The translations under genes and the position numbers were made by a program. Of a stretch of 64,000 nt of DNA, positions 1 through 13,116 are shown piece by piece. Source of the DNA: Mactra quadrangularis. Its lineage: Eukaryota > Mollusca > Bivalvia > Venerida > Mactridae. The notes under the pieces were generated by a model, which saw nothing but the letters and a program-made list of their open reading frames with translations, was not told where the DNA came from and searched no databases. Location: the NCBI GenBank assembly GCA_025267735.1, contig CM046294.1, positions 38,191,570 to 38,255,569 of the forward strand, given 5' to 3'. Each line of letters opens with the position of its first letter. Position 1 is the first letter of the stretch.

Positions 1-183
1 TAATACGTTAATGTGTTTGTTGTGTAAATAGTATTTCTTGCGCCTGTCTGAATAGTTATTATTCATGTCATGTTGCAATATTGCGTGTATGCTGGTCATT
101 CTATGCGTTTACTTATCTGTTTCATAATTAAAATTTCATCCAAATAAGTTTTTATCTATGTTATTGTCCATAAATCATATATT

Positions 184-710
184 AATAGCAGTTCTACACG
201 TTTTTTTTCATTGCAATTCCACCGGATGCGAAATATTAAAAGTAACTGAATTTAGGGGACACAAGTAGTGTGACAGTTAGACAGTTACGTACAAGATACT
301 CTCGTCGATTAAACTATTAGGTGTGATAACGCGTGAAATTAGTTTGCTTTGGCAGATGTTTGTTTGCGTAATATACAGAAACATCAGTGGACATATTTAA
401 TGGTTTTTGCTTCAAAGCTTATTCTAAAAATATGTAAAACATTATGATACATTAATGGCAGTTCTACACGATTTTCTTGAATGCAATTTAACCGGATGCG
501 AAATGTTATAAGTAGGTGAATTTAGGGGACACAATTATTCAGACGGTTACGTACAAGATACTCTAGTCGATTAAACTATTAGGTGTGATAACGCGTGATA
601 ATTAGTTTGCTTTGGCAGATGTTTGTTTGCGTAATATACAGAAAATACAGTGGGTATATTGGGTGGTTTTTTGCTTCAAAGCTTATTCTAAAACTATGTA
701 AAAAATTATG
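184..710 (+). repeat. Direct tandem duplication, period about 262-273 bp
   Basis: Two adjacent copies, about 184-446 and 457-710. Shared landmarks include 'gcagttctacacg' (187 and 460), 'tcgattaaactattaggtg' (305 and 567) and 'gcttcaaagcttattctaaaa'. Unit 2 (about 37528-37780) has only one copy, so the duplication is specific to unit 1. Unit 3 starts inside the region equivalent to the second copy. Confidence 0.8.
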
Positions 711-3700
711 CTTGCAACAAATTGGTTTTGTGGCCAAAATTAACCCCACTGTACAACAAGCACTCAAAATGTTCATCAATTCCGTCACCGTTTGCGTATA
801 TGGTGTGAGAAAGGTTGTCAATTTTAGGAAAATTAGGTTACTTGAAACTAACATTACATATTATTTTATTGCACATAACCGCTTTACACATAATATACCA
901 TCAAAGTCTTATTACGTAAATAAGAAACGTTTTATAATGAATATATGAACAAATATTGACAAAAAATGCGCCATGTCTTAAATGTCTTTTTTTTTAATTG
1001 TGTCTGTCTGGATACATGTAGCCATGGAAGGTGAAACATAAATGTCAAAGGAATTACGAAAATGTGCCATCAAATTATAATGATTGTTTGAGTATCAAAA
1101 ACAGTGTTTTATCTAAGTATGTCACATTTTTTTTCAAATAGTATACAATTAATACGTTGTTGAACAGTGTCCTTTAATTTCATCGCAAAGTTCATAAACT
1201 ACGTTTTGACATTTATTATTTTTAAATTTGTTGAAATTACTTTTTGTTTTGTTTTGAATTTAAAGAACGCTAAAGCACACTTCTTGTGAACGTTTAATTA
1301 AACCAGGGAACATATATCACATAAGATTGAATACAGACCCCCGAGGGTAAAGTAAAATTCCAAAACGAAAATTGTTCTGATTTTTATGTGATTCATTCAT
1401 AGCTTTGGGCTAACTTTTAATTAAGTAAAGGGACGAAAATAAATTCTCAGTTCTTTTCACAAGATGGTAAATTTCGGTCACATAAGCCTTTCAGTTGAAA
1501 AGTTTAGACATGTGTTGATCATGCGTTACAAATATGTGTATATTCGTTAAATTTGAAACACTGGAATCTTGTTTAAAGAAAAACATGATGTTTTCTGGTA
1601 ACTTAAGTTGCGAAAAAATGCAATTGACCGAGACATTGATTTATAGAATGTCTACTAATTCAAGGAGAATGCATCGGAACGTAACACGTTTATGCATGAA
1701 AAAAATACTGAAGACCAATAGCGGTGCTTTTTTATGAGAATGCTACATACATGTCCATTTTCCATAAATTGTTTTGTGTTCAAACCTAATCAATTGTTCT
1801 GAAAAATACGAAATATACAAATTGAACATGTTTTGCGCACTGACCTAGTGCCAGAAAATTACTTATCTGTAAAGAAACAAAATATTGTTCACAAGCAATA
1901 AATAAATCATGCTTAATATAGTCTTGGAAGAAAGGGAAAGGATATATTTATTTCCATTCTAAATAAGACGTTTTATTATTTATGCATTTGTTGTCTGCCA
2001 TATTTCCGTTCTTACAAAAACAACTGGGGTTAATCATTATATAAAAAGATGTATTTGAATATCATGATGCCAAGATGAGAAACGTTCAAGCGTTTGTATG
2101 TCATAGTCCAACCAGTAAATGTGATGATGGTGATGTATCTATGGAACATCGAATATATTTCTCACTGACATAGTAATAAACACATTTAACATGTCAACTA
2201 ATAAATCGTGAAAATATATTGCTGGTATTTGTTACATTTGATGCTCCAAAATTTCACAATAGCTCAATTCTCTACATTTTGATTGTATAAATGATTAACT
2301 CATGTATTTGGATTGTATGTGTCTATAATGTATAATCATGCGCTAATATTTGTACCAATTTAGTTTAAATACATATTTTTTTAACTGTAAATAGTCGTAT
2401 TCGCACACATATTTCTTATTCTTGAAAAGGAACATTAAATACTTAAACACTATAAGGCCAGGGTACGGAAGTAAAAATGTCGTTATAAAGTAGCCAATGT
2501 CATGAGGAGTTCAACTTTGTCATAGACCAGCTATAACATTCCAAAACAATATAATTATAACGTGCACCACGCGAAACAATAATCACATAAAGAATACCAA
2601 AATATTATTATTGAAAAAAAGGAAATAAAACATTTGAACGTAAACAAAATTGTAACATGTTCAATTTCGTTGTTTTGTCTGAAGAAATGAACATGCAAAC
2701 AATTAAGGTGAATAAAAAAGTTGTTTTGAAATTGCATATATTTTGCATCTCTTTTATTTGAACATGCATGCAATATTTTCATTTCAAATACAATTTTTAT
2801 CAACGCTGAAAAATTAAAACTATAGTTTTATGCGCTGGAAAATTTAGAATAATGGTTAGTTTTATTTTAAAAGTAGCATTTAAAGTATTGCAATAAAAAC
2901 ACAATATGGTAGTTTGGCAAAATCTCGCTCTATTGAAATTAAATATCCATTAATCTATTTAAAGAGTTTTAAATGTTGTTCAATATAAATGGTTTTCTAA
3001 TTAAAGTTTAGTTTCCAATCCTAGTAAGTTAAGTTAGAAAATTTGTATAAAATAAGCTTATCATATTTTTGTCGGGTTTAAAAACAGATAAATACACACT
3101 GGTATGTAATCAATTATCAAAGAGATAAATAACAAAAGGCTACTGTGAAGATTTTCGATGCGTTTAGGAAAACACATAACTATTATCTGATATGCTTAAT
3201 CAAGTTTCATACAAATTGATATTAGGTCTTTCATGAACATGTTACATATAAATTGTCAGGGAGATTGGATCATGTTTGTAACATCATTGAAATTATATCA
3301 AATTATAATCATGTTTTTATTATCTAGTTGATTGAGTGCACAAATGATTAGCCATACATTACACAAATTCATGGAAAATAAATGATGTTTTGCCGCGTTG
3401 GAACAACATACAATATCAATAACTTAATGACACTGACTTAATTGTATTGAAACATCATAATGCTCTAACGCAATTCTAAATTAAAGCGTTATTACTTAAA
3501 ACTGTCGATGAATTGTTTACATTTCGATCATGATAATATTTTTTTTGAAAAAAAGCTATACATTCGTTTTATTGAATGAACTATACTCAGCATCTCTAGT
3601 TACAAGACCCAGAATTATAAGTTAATGTCCAAGCGAGTTTGCCTTCAAGATATGGTGTCATGAGAGCTATTGTCTGTATAGAACGATAAATTGCTATATA

Positions 3701-3816
3701 TTCTTCATTGCCACAATTTAGACATTAAACTGCTTCTACAAAAACACTGTATTTGTTCATGACATGTTTGCGTTTGCTTTTTTTGATCGAATTACGAATG
3801 ATATACCAAAAAGCTA
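711..3816. other. Non-coding duplicated block (copy 1)
   Basis: AT-rich DNA with no gene recognised. It is paralogous to about 37780-41326 and 59820-62955. Short ORFs here (for example 1534-1737 on + and 2555-2803 on -) are not kept as equivalent frames in the other copies. The stretch 1640-1970 is almost identical to 39001-39330. Confidence 0.7.
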
Positions 3817-6420
3817 TATCAATATGTTGTAAAGCGAATGCAACAACATATTTTTCACTATTAATATTCTTTTTTGTAACACAAAATCTGACATATGGTT
3901 ATTTTGTTTTATCTAAAAAAAACAGAAATAAGAAATTAATAATGATATCCTGATTCAATAAGAACATGCAAAATATTGAGATAGCATCGTGAGATTTGAT
4001 ATTGCACTATGTTATATCTCGAAATAGTGTTATTAACTGCGTAAAAATAGCGAGTTAAGAAAGGTGTCATATGGTAATTTTCTGTTTTTAGAAACACGAA
4101 ATTGTTTTAAACAATATTTGTTCATACTTTAGATCTTATATAAGTAGTATATACTTTGATATTTGCAGTTATTTTCTGTACATAACTATGTAAATACGAA
4201 AGACAGAGCGATAGGTAACGAAGTTAGTACTTTCATATACATTAATGATTCTATTGTATTACAAACCATCAAATCAATATGAACACATGCGAAGGATATA
4301 ATCCAAAAACAGAAATGTGAATGATTTAATTAAAACATGGAAGTGTAAATGATATAATTCAAAAACAAATTTGTGAATGATATAATATTAGAACAGAAAT
4401 ACGTCTCTGTACCAAGCAAGTTTCATGTTATTTCAATTTACATTGAAATTTGACATAAGTTCTTTGGATCGACGATGACTTGTGTATAAGTTGCATGCTA
4501 TATCATTAACGAGGGTTAATGTCACTTTATGACAAAATCAGATTGCATGATATACGCATGTGTGGATCTGGTTTAAACACGAGGTAAGATAAAACATCAC
4601 TGTAGTACAAAATGCACACAAACTTTACACTTAATATAATAATATTGTCACCATTTTGTTTTCAATAAACTTTTATTAATTATTCTTAACGAAATAAAAA
4701 GTATTAACAGTTTCGTATGACGAAAATGATGTGTACTAACGAACTTGCGGTAAGTTATAATTGTATTTAAGAAAGAACGATCTTTATCTTAAACCAATTT
4801 GGATTTTATTACAATGATGTATTGGTAGATGGAAACATTATGTTTCTAAAACATTTATTTCATACGCTAATGCGCCCTAAGAAAACTTATGCAGACTGTC
4901 TTATTAGCAACGTGTTTACATTGACTCACAAGTGTTATCTTGCTCGACAATTGTAATCGATTTCTAAGATCCAACTGATAGATGTGGTAATTAGACAGAG
5001 CTACAATTTGATCTATATGTATCTATATTTTTTTCGTTCAATGATGTCGATCGAGCTTTATTTAGAGCTAGTCAAATTGTGAAAATGATAATAAATGCCG
5101 ATATCTAGCCAGATCAAAGTTAGCCTTTATATGAAAATTGTGACAGCTGGGGCTGCTGTTAAAAGTAGGCCTACGGACTGGTGAACAATAATTTGGTAAC
5201 AGATTCCATATTTCAATTTAAATGACTATTTTAAAAATAAACGACAGCAAAACAAGAGCAATATCCTATACATGTTTGCATTCGATGCACACGTGTCTAA
5301 GAAATAACAGATCTAAACTAAAAGTCTGAAAGCCCCAATGACATTTCAGTTCAGAAAGGGACGGCATTATTCTAATTTTGCATTACCTATTCAAAATGTT
5401 CCGATCAAGCTAAGATTATAAGATAAACTGAATCAAAAATCAGAATAAAAAAGTACAAGTCCGCATTTAACATTATAGCATGTCATGTATTCAGGGATGT
5501 GCATGTATACCCGTAGTTACGAGTAAACAATTTGATGGCGACGCGTGTAGAGGCTGTATCGCAAACGACGTCAAAGAGCTTAAGGGCCCTTTTCTCGCGT
5601 TGTGCATCATTATATTGATGTACTAATGTCCGCCCCAAGGCAAACAGTTATTATGTTGATGCTTTTCGTTATTTGTGTATGGTGTCATTTTATACTAAAT
5701 ATAAAAGTTCATTGTTGCATGTGTAGATTTGTTTGCTGTTTTTGAACCTGATTTTTTCAAACTTCATCTCAAAGTATAATTATATAGGTATGCATGAGTT
5801 GTATTTCAGTCGAAATTCACGATAAGTAATACATTCTGGTATTTAATCCTCACAAAATACCCCGTAGACATACATGAAATGTCTAGTGAGTAATTGCTTT
5901 ACTTATACATACTACTTAAGAAGTGTTACGCACGACTGTTCATATCAGTTGTTTGTTATTCCGTTCGAAAAAATCGAACTAAACGAACAAATCTATTTTT
6001 ACTAAATAGTATATTTTTATTGCAAATGTGCTAGAAAGTTTTACGAAAAATATTTCTGTTTTTCATAATTTGAATAGGAAACAAATATATCAGTTTGTCT
6101 TTACTAATTTAAACAATCTCGTCAAAATTAGTATCTTACTGTGAAGCAATACATTAGATGTCGATTTTTATTCCAACGTTAGTTAATCCTTTATAAATTT
6201 GAAACGATTCTGTCAAAATGTTGTTCCTTTTTATATCAGTTTGATTCTCAACACACATTTATCTAAATAAAACATTATCTATAGGTATTAATCAAAATTA
6301 TAAGAGTATAGTGTTTTAGGAAATTCGTGTGATATATCATTTATAACCACGTGTTCAAACTTAATGACATCTTTATGTACTTTTCATATTTGACAAAAAT
6401 TATCAGAATATGGTTCATAC
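3817..6420. other. Unit-1-specific intergenic block
   Basis: This 2.6 kb has no counterpart in unit 2, where 'aaaagctatat' (3810s) joins directly to 'tagataactc' (6422) at about 41326. I see no terminal repeats or target duplication, so a deletion in unit 2 is as likely as an insertion here. No gene, RNA or recognisable element was found. Confidence 0.6.
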
Positions 6421-6619
6421 TAGATAACTCTATGTATGTAATATATTAAGAACATGAAATAGATAATGTTCAGAATGTGTTTTAGATATAGATATGAGAA
6501 ACATTTATACAAACAAACTTGAACTTAAACAAATATTTCAAATACTTTCATAGCTATCTATATACAAGTTGTTCAGTATTATTTACATTGTAGACAGCTA
6601 AGATTAGTTAGCAATATAT

Positions 6620-6799
6620 GTTGATCTTGATATATCGTTCAAAGTTTAGAATGTTAATAATTTTGATTATGTTTTCATTGATTTTAAAACCGAATATAAA
6701 ATGCATCATTTGATCTTGACATATTGTCTCAAAGTTTACAAAGTAAATATTTATTATAATGCTTTTCTTGTTTTTACAACTGAATATAAAATGCAGCAG
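6620..6799 (+). repeat. About 89-bp tandem repeat, two copies
   Basis: Two diverged copies, each beginning 'gatcttgaca/ta' and ending 'gaatataaaatgca', at about 6621-6709 and 6711-6799. The paralogous array in unit 2 (41527-41795) has three copies. Confidence 0.7.
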
Positions 6800-7055
6800 C
6801 ATATGAAACGTGTAAAACAAAAATGCATTCTTCAAACAATTCCAATATCTTCAGTTTTATTAGAACTGATCGGTTCACTCTGTGAAATATCTGTTTCATC
6901 CTTGATTGTTTTGATATGATAAAGAGTTTTGAGATAAATTATGGCCAAGTGTCAATCAAAATGTGCTTTCATTTATGATAAACCGTTATTGAAATGTTGA
7001 CTTCATGTTTGATTAAGTAAATATTTTAAAATTATAAAAACTGTAAAAATCACAA

Positions 7056-7335
7056 CCGGGATCGGTGGCGCAGTTGGTAGCACGCCGGGATTTTGAATAT
7101 CGTGGCCCAAAGGGAGTACGGGTTCGAATCCCTCCCGGGGAGGTTTATACCCTTCTATGAAAATTTGACATTAATGTCATTTTCCTCCATTAAAAAGATA
7201 CACGGAGAAGCTTCCGGCCTTGTGGAAGGGTAGGTGAGTACTGGTTATAGTCAAGGATCAAGAAAAGTGCTGGATGCCGTAAAATGACCAAACATGTATT
7301 GACACGGAGTTAAAACCAATACAAAAAGTTAAAAG
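7056..7335 (+). repeat. tRNA-derived SINE (older copy, shared with unit 2)
   Basis: The tRNA-like head has an A box (tggcgcagttggtagc) and a B box (gggttcgaatccc). It is followed by a body containing 'ttatacccttc', 'ttgacattaatgtc' and 'ctggttatag', and a tail 'gacacggagttaaaacc'. The left flank has AAAATCACAA at 7046-7055; the paralogous copy at 42050-42330 keeps that 10-mer on both sides as a target duplication. The insertion therefore predates the segmental duplication. It is not a functional tRNA, because the anticodon arm and acceptor do not pair well. Confidence 0.85.
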
Positions 7336-7384
7336 TACTCTATACAAGTCATTTTTCTTATTCAAAGACTTTGATACATTACTT

Positions 7385-9240
7385 TATTTCTTAGTATTTG
7401 ATTAATTTGTTTCATTTTATTCAGTTTATACTATACAAAACGTTTCATATTTGCTTAGTTTTTCTACAATGACATAATTATGTTTGTTGTATCTCTCAAA
7501 TTCAAACATATGAAGTGATAAATATGCTGAATTAGCCTTGATTCAATGTACATGTGTATATAGAGTTTTAAGAGACAAAAGTTTACTTGATTTATCTGTT
7601 TCCAGATCTATATCAATCGAAAATCCTATATATCATTTTTATTAAGGACAACACGCGATATAAAATCATTTTCAAAATGTCCAATATAAAATACATAACA
7701 AGGCATAAGCAATAGTATGAGAACACAAAAGTATATCCATTACAAAATATACATGTATCAAATCATGTTAATTGAGTTTATTTCTATACGTGTTATTTTC
7801 ACTACCGAAACTGAAATATATGAATATAAACGACTAAGGAAATAATTCAAATATAAAATAAAAAAACAAACAAAAGGAAGTCATTATAATATTACAAAAT
7901 ATATACATGAAGAAATGTGCACTCAAATATTTACATACTACATGCTCTCCAGATAAATAGTATAACACAGTGTGTCGCGACAAACTTTGTACGTTTCATA
8001 GAACGCTAATAACATTAGGTTGCGTTATGCGTTCAATATGCAAGTATTCAAGAAACCAACACGTCTGTCTTATGGAAACTCTGCGTTAATAGTATCGGGA
8101 ATCAAGTGTTTCCAAATTACAGATAAATTATGATTAAATCACCATAGAAAACACACAACCGATATTGAAATATTAAAATTATTATATGACAATTTTAACC
8201 CTAATTTTGTTTTAAAACAATAAAAATGCAATAAGTCTAAATACACAAAACTAACTTGCTTTGTATCTTGATGATAACAATTATATAACTATCTTAAGTA
8301 TCAAAATGTTTAAACGAAAATCAACTTTATTGCATGATTGGAACTTTATATACATAAACTATTCTAGCCTAAAATGTAATAGGAATTGATGCAGTTTTTA
8401 TTTAGGAACGCAGTTTCGTGTTCGCAAGTAAACTTCATCTTAAGACTATATGTATTTTGATTTTCATAAGTCCAGTATATTAGTACGTCATTTAGGAAAC
8501 TACGTGCATAAATCAGTATTTCTATCTTAAATTCTTATAAAGTACTATATCGACAAATAGCATTGTTTCTACAATATTAATTGTTGCCTTTACCAATAAA
8601 TTAATTGGTAGATTATTTCAATGAGTATGTTAGCAATAATTTATTAACTAATGAATTATTAATTGTGTGTATGTAGCATGTACATGTATAATAATGGTCC
8701 ATGAACTTGCTTTGTCATTGGAAAGCTTATTAGTGTTCATATTTTATAATAAAACGGCAACATTAAATTTGTGACAGCCTGACTGCATGTAATTATATAC
8801 ATGTATTTTGTTATTTTATAAACACCGACATAAGTACTTGTTTCGAAAGGAAATTAATCAGACAATTAACATGCTATGTCATAAAATTCATATGTTTTTG
8901 TGAAAAAGAAACATAGTTGTACAAATTGGCACTTCAAACTAATGCACACAATAGTGATTGGTTTATTTTCGCCAGTATTGTCTTTAGGTACAGTATTGTA
9001 TTCGGCAGCATTGTCTGATTTTGTTTAATGTACCCAAAATATCATTTTGTGTTGAAAAAATATCTTAATTAACAGATACATGAAGGGAGGTTACTCGAGT
9101 TAGATTGGAGATTTGCAATGTGTTTGCATTAGTTGATCAATTTTGCTTTAGTGGGTTTGTATCTTAATTGCAGTGAAGAAGATGTTGTAGTATCACTGTT
9201 ACTATTGAACAAACAGTTGACCACAGTATCATTTGTGGCT
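7385..9240. other. Intergenic, unit-1-specific, no gene seen
   Basis: AT-rich sequence between the end of homology with unit 2 (about 7384/42385) and the left Harbinger terminus. Both strands lack convincing ORFs. I see no element ends or RNA genes. Confidence 0.55.
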
Positions 9241-9315
9241 AATAGACATTTACAACCTAATCAGAAGTTGAATATGAAATCTACAAACGCTTTTTAATGG
9301 GGGTTTTCTCAAAAT
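9241..9315 (+). repeat. Left terminal inverted repeat of the Harbinger element
   Basis: It matches the reverse complement of 19060-19134 over 75 bp without gaps. The outer 46 bp have 5 mismatches, an inner 13 bp do not match, and the last 16 bp have 1 mismatch (ending 'ttctcaaaat'). Confidence 0.8.
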
Positions 9316-9546
9316 GATTTTGGTATCTACACACTAAGCCTTACAGTTGCGTATCAAGTTAACATACATGACTCAGGTATATCTATGAATGAATATTCGA
9401 AATCAATGATTTTTACATGTGTGGGATAATTCGGCCATCGATCATTCAGTTATGAAACCAAGACAACATTACACAAAGTTATGGTTTATTCGAATTACAA
9501 TTTGTCACGTTCACAAATTATATAGTCACACAAACATTATAACACA

Positions 9547-10608
9547 TCAAGGACTTACATTTATAAATTTATTTCTATTTCTCCTTTTTCTACAAATTAG
9601 TGCAGCACATGTGTTTACAATCACTCTCAATAAATGCCTTGGATGACGCCACAGGGATCCGATAATTTTGTACGATTTTAAAACAGCAATTGCATGTTCT
9701 ACGCGTACACGCCGTTTACGTATTATTCTGTTTATTTTTTAACATTTTCGGCGCAAATTTATATGCTTCCGGGCTATCTGTGCAGAGGTATAAGGTGTAA
9801 TTATTGGACCACGATTAGGATAAATTTTGTCACCCAAAAGATGAAAGTTAACTGGAAAATTCAAATCGATCCCTATCCGTCTCATCAAGTGGTACTGTTG
9901 GGCGTCGTTGGTATACCCAAGGAATCCACTCTCAACATACCGAATTACACCATGTACGTCAACAATCACTTGTGTATGAATAGCATGATGACATCTGTGT
10001 CCGGAGTAGTATTCCTCCTGTGGTTCCACTTCAGGTCTATATATTTCATGTGAAGTACCATCTATGGCGCCGACAACATTAGGTAAGTTCGCCCATACAC
10101 CACCCATACTTTGCCATTCCTCATTAGTAGGCCATTTAATAAAACTATATAGTTTCTCGTGGAAAATAGGAATTAATGTATGTATTTCGTTTTCAATCGT
10201 TGCAACGGAAACACCAAATATTGCAGCCAACATATTATAAGTAGGATAAGACCTCAACCAAAGAATATACAGTAACACTCGGTTCCGCAATGATAATTTG
10301 TGAGGTCTCAACTCCTCTAAATTCAGGTAATTTTGTAGATCAATGAGGGTTTCCGGTGTTTCACCCGTGATTTGATAGAATTGGTATCTATTACTAGAAT
10401 TGTCTGTAAAGACGTCTCTTACAGCATAGAAATTATTGTCAGAACTAAACAACCGGAAACGAATATCAGTATCTGGAGCGGGTGTTTTAAAAAGCACAGC
10501 AGTAATACACGTTATTAACTCTTTAATATTTTCTAAGTGTGCTGGTGGTGGTTTGAGAATCGTGGGAAGTATAGCCAATAAATGAGCTCTCCTTTCTCGG
10601 TCATACAT
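9547..10608 (-). pseudogene. HARBI1-like Harbinger transposase, interrupted by one in-frame TAA
   Basis: This is a DDE-superfamily nuclease of the HARBI1/DDE_Tnp_4 type, the transposase of PIF/Harbinger elements. The ATG at 10608-10606 opens a 289-codon frame. It has a helix-turn-helix-like stretch near residues 122-142 (YNMLAAIFGVSVATIENEI), a first catalytic Asp at 183 in AIDGT, and a further conserved Asp at 260 (LLGDKIYP). Codon 290 is TAA (9741-9739). The same frame then stays open to a TGA at 9549-9547 and contains the third acidic residue, Glu304 in RVEHAIAVLKSY, plus the conserved GSLWRHPR. The full frame would be 353 codons, close to the 349 residues of human HARBI1. The stop therefore removes the catalytic Glu without any frameshift. 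A minus-strand AATAAA lies at 9490-9485. An acceptor-like 'tttatcag' just upstream of the ATG could mark a 5' UTR exon. The family is clear; loss of function is an inference from the stop. Confidence 0.9.
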
Positions 10609-10864
10609 TTCTAACCTGATAAAGAAATATTGAGTAAAATAACACTATTTTAAGTCAAACAAATGTTATCAAATTATCATTGACATGAGTCATGAACGTA
10701 AACATAGAAAATTTGATTTATGAATCGTTAACTTTAAATAAATGGACAGTGTCCTCTTCAAGTCACCTTTTATACACCCGTGCTTTTTGTTCATTTCGAT
10801 ACACATACGTATAGACGGGTGATTGGGTATTCGACACACATACTTTACAACAGTGCAGTTGACC
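10609..10864. promoter_or_regulatory. Divergent promoter region between transposase and partner gene
   Basis: The 256 bp separating the two divergent start codons must hold both promoters. A TATA-like 'ttttatacaccc' lies near 10767, upstream of the plus-strand gene. No other element can be named with confidence. Confidence 0.45.
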
Positions 10865-13050
10865 ATGAATCCAGGTAAGACTATTTTTGTACATACGGTT
10901 ATCTCGGGATTTAAAATATATTTTGAAAGCTAATAACCTTAAATTGCTCCTTCTAATATTAATTTTTTATATCCTTCATATATTCACAGAATAGTAGACA
11001 TGAACGCTAGTGTGTGATGAAAACAGTTTTTATTACATTATCATAACACAGAATTCACGTGCGTACACATCGATTAAGGTCAAGCAATTCAAACCATGTT
11101 GTTTGTTTTACATCCCATTGTAAACACATTTGTTTTTTATGTTTTGAAACAGAGACACTTCTGCAGAGACGACGCATGGCTGTTAGAATGGATACATCTG
11201 AGGTATTATTAATGCTCAGAGCATACCAACAGCACCCCACAAGATGGAAAGATATTATTGATGAAATAAAACAGAATCTTGAGCAGTTGCCTCAAGCGGC
11301 TAAACAGTTGTACAGAACAGCTTCATACAGACAGCTGAAGGACAGGCTTTCGTCAAAGTTGGCTAGACTCATGGCAGCTAATACTACTCAGGATGCAGAT
11401 ATAAGGTATCATTTATTCAATTTATGCCACAATTAGGAATTCAATATACGCAATGATGTTCTCTATATTTTACCCACGAGCGAACTGAATAAAACCTAGT
11501 TAAATGGATAGGTGTTCAGATAGCATAAAATATCCTAAAATATTTAATCATAGTTTTCCTTGCTTTAATGAGAGACATGTTAGTGTGCTGATGAAATTAG
11601 TTTCTGACATAGTATTGAGTGGGGTACTGTATCAATGACCAAATATCTCTATCAAGTAAACAAACGCCATGTCCATGGTTCTCATATTCGACTTTCGGTG
11701 AGGATGTTCATTTTACACTGTAAGGAAGACGCTATATGGTATTGAAGTAGTTAGCCGCCCGGCTAGCTCAGTTGGTAGCACGCAAGTCTACTGATCGAGG
11801 GGTCGTGGGTTCGATTCCCGGGCAGGGCAAACGTTCGTGGGAGCTTGGTCATGAAATCATTTCTACGGCCATTCTCCCTCCCACCAATGGTTTTTAATTA
11901 TGTATGGCAGTTGTCATTCACTGACAAAAGTATGGGCTTAGTAGTTGGTTAACAGCTAAATCCAGATTGTTACACGCCTGCATGTATATAGTATAAATTA
12001 ATGTAAATACTCATGAGTGTGGTCTTTTTCCATAACCAATTATATTTGTTATCACTTGCAACAGCATTGTTATTAGAACGGTTTATCACTGTCTGTTTAT
12101 GTCAACAATAAAACTCATGAAAACAAAAACCAGAACAAGATAAACTGAGAACTAACATTATTTATGTCCTTTGTTTAGATGACTTTTGTTTAGAAATTAG
12201 GGTTCTATATCCCATAGCGTCAGTACACTATTTTCGGCCAAAGTAAGAACAAGTGAAATTTTGTGAATAAGTTTGGACACTTAATGATATTCAAAAAGTG
12301 AATTAAATCTTGATAATCGTAATAGAAACTAATTGTAATAGAAACTACAGAGAATCGTGGAGTCATTGTTGATGTTAATTTTCATATATTTAATATATGA
12401 AACCTGAAAACCAGAGATTTAAGGTAATTGATTTATCTGTCATATAAAGTGCTTTGATATTATTTCTATTTAGTAATTTTCCATATAATAGTTAAGGCTT
12501 CCATAGTTTTCATAATTTAAACTATTATAATGTTTTGTATTTTCATATTATTGTTTTAATTAATGATTTACATGAATGCATAACATATTGATTAATATTG
12601 TCTTTTATGAAAGTGTTAAAACATTAATTAATATTATTATCTTAATATGTCACCATTGAGGCCTTTGAGCAAGTATCAATATAATTCTATTTTAAGGTCG
12701 TGTACTCAAAGGTGGCAGTTTTTTATACAGACTTTAATACCAGTTTTTGCACAAGAGTTTTGTGTACCAGTTTTAATACAAGTTTCTCATACCAGAACGT
12801 ATAATATTGATTTACCTAACAGAGTGCTGATACCAGTTTCAACAGTTTTGTACCAGAACTTTAGTTGACAGTTATAGTACAACAGTTAAAGAATCACAAT
12901 ATTACAGTGAATTTATTATGTTTCATATCGAACAGTATATAGACATTTAGTGAAGAGTTTACACTTACATAATTATACTATCAGAGTTTACATTTGTATC
13001 TTATTTTTAACAACATGTTTTGAACTTTATTTTGATCATATTCCATATCT

Positions 13051-13116
<66 letters not shown>

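Noticed and set aside
7056..7140. Possible functional tRNA gene (also 11754-11830, 38542-38630, 42050-42130)
   Set aside because: A and B boxes are present but the stems are poor, and each is followed by the same SINE body and tail.
9694..10053. 119-codon plus-strand ORF
   Set aside because: Antisense shadow of the HARBI1-like transposase.
12647..12868. 73-codon ORF present identically in both LTRs (also 17754-17975)
   Set aside because: The LTRs are nearly identical throughout, so conservation is expected. No recognisable domain and no other support for a gene.
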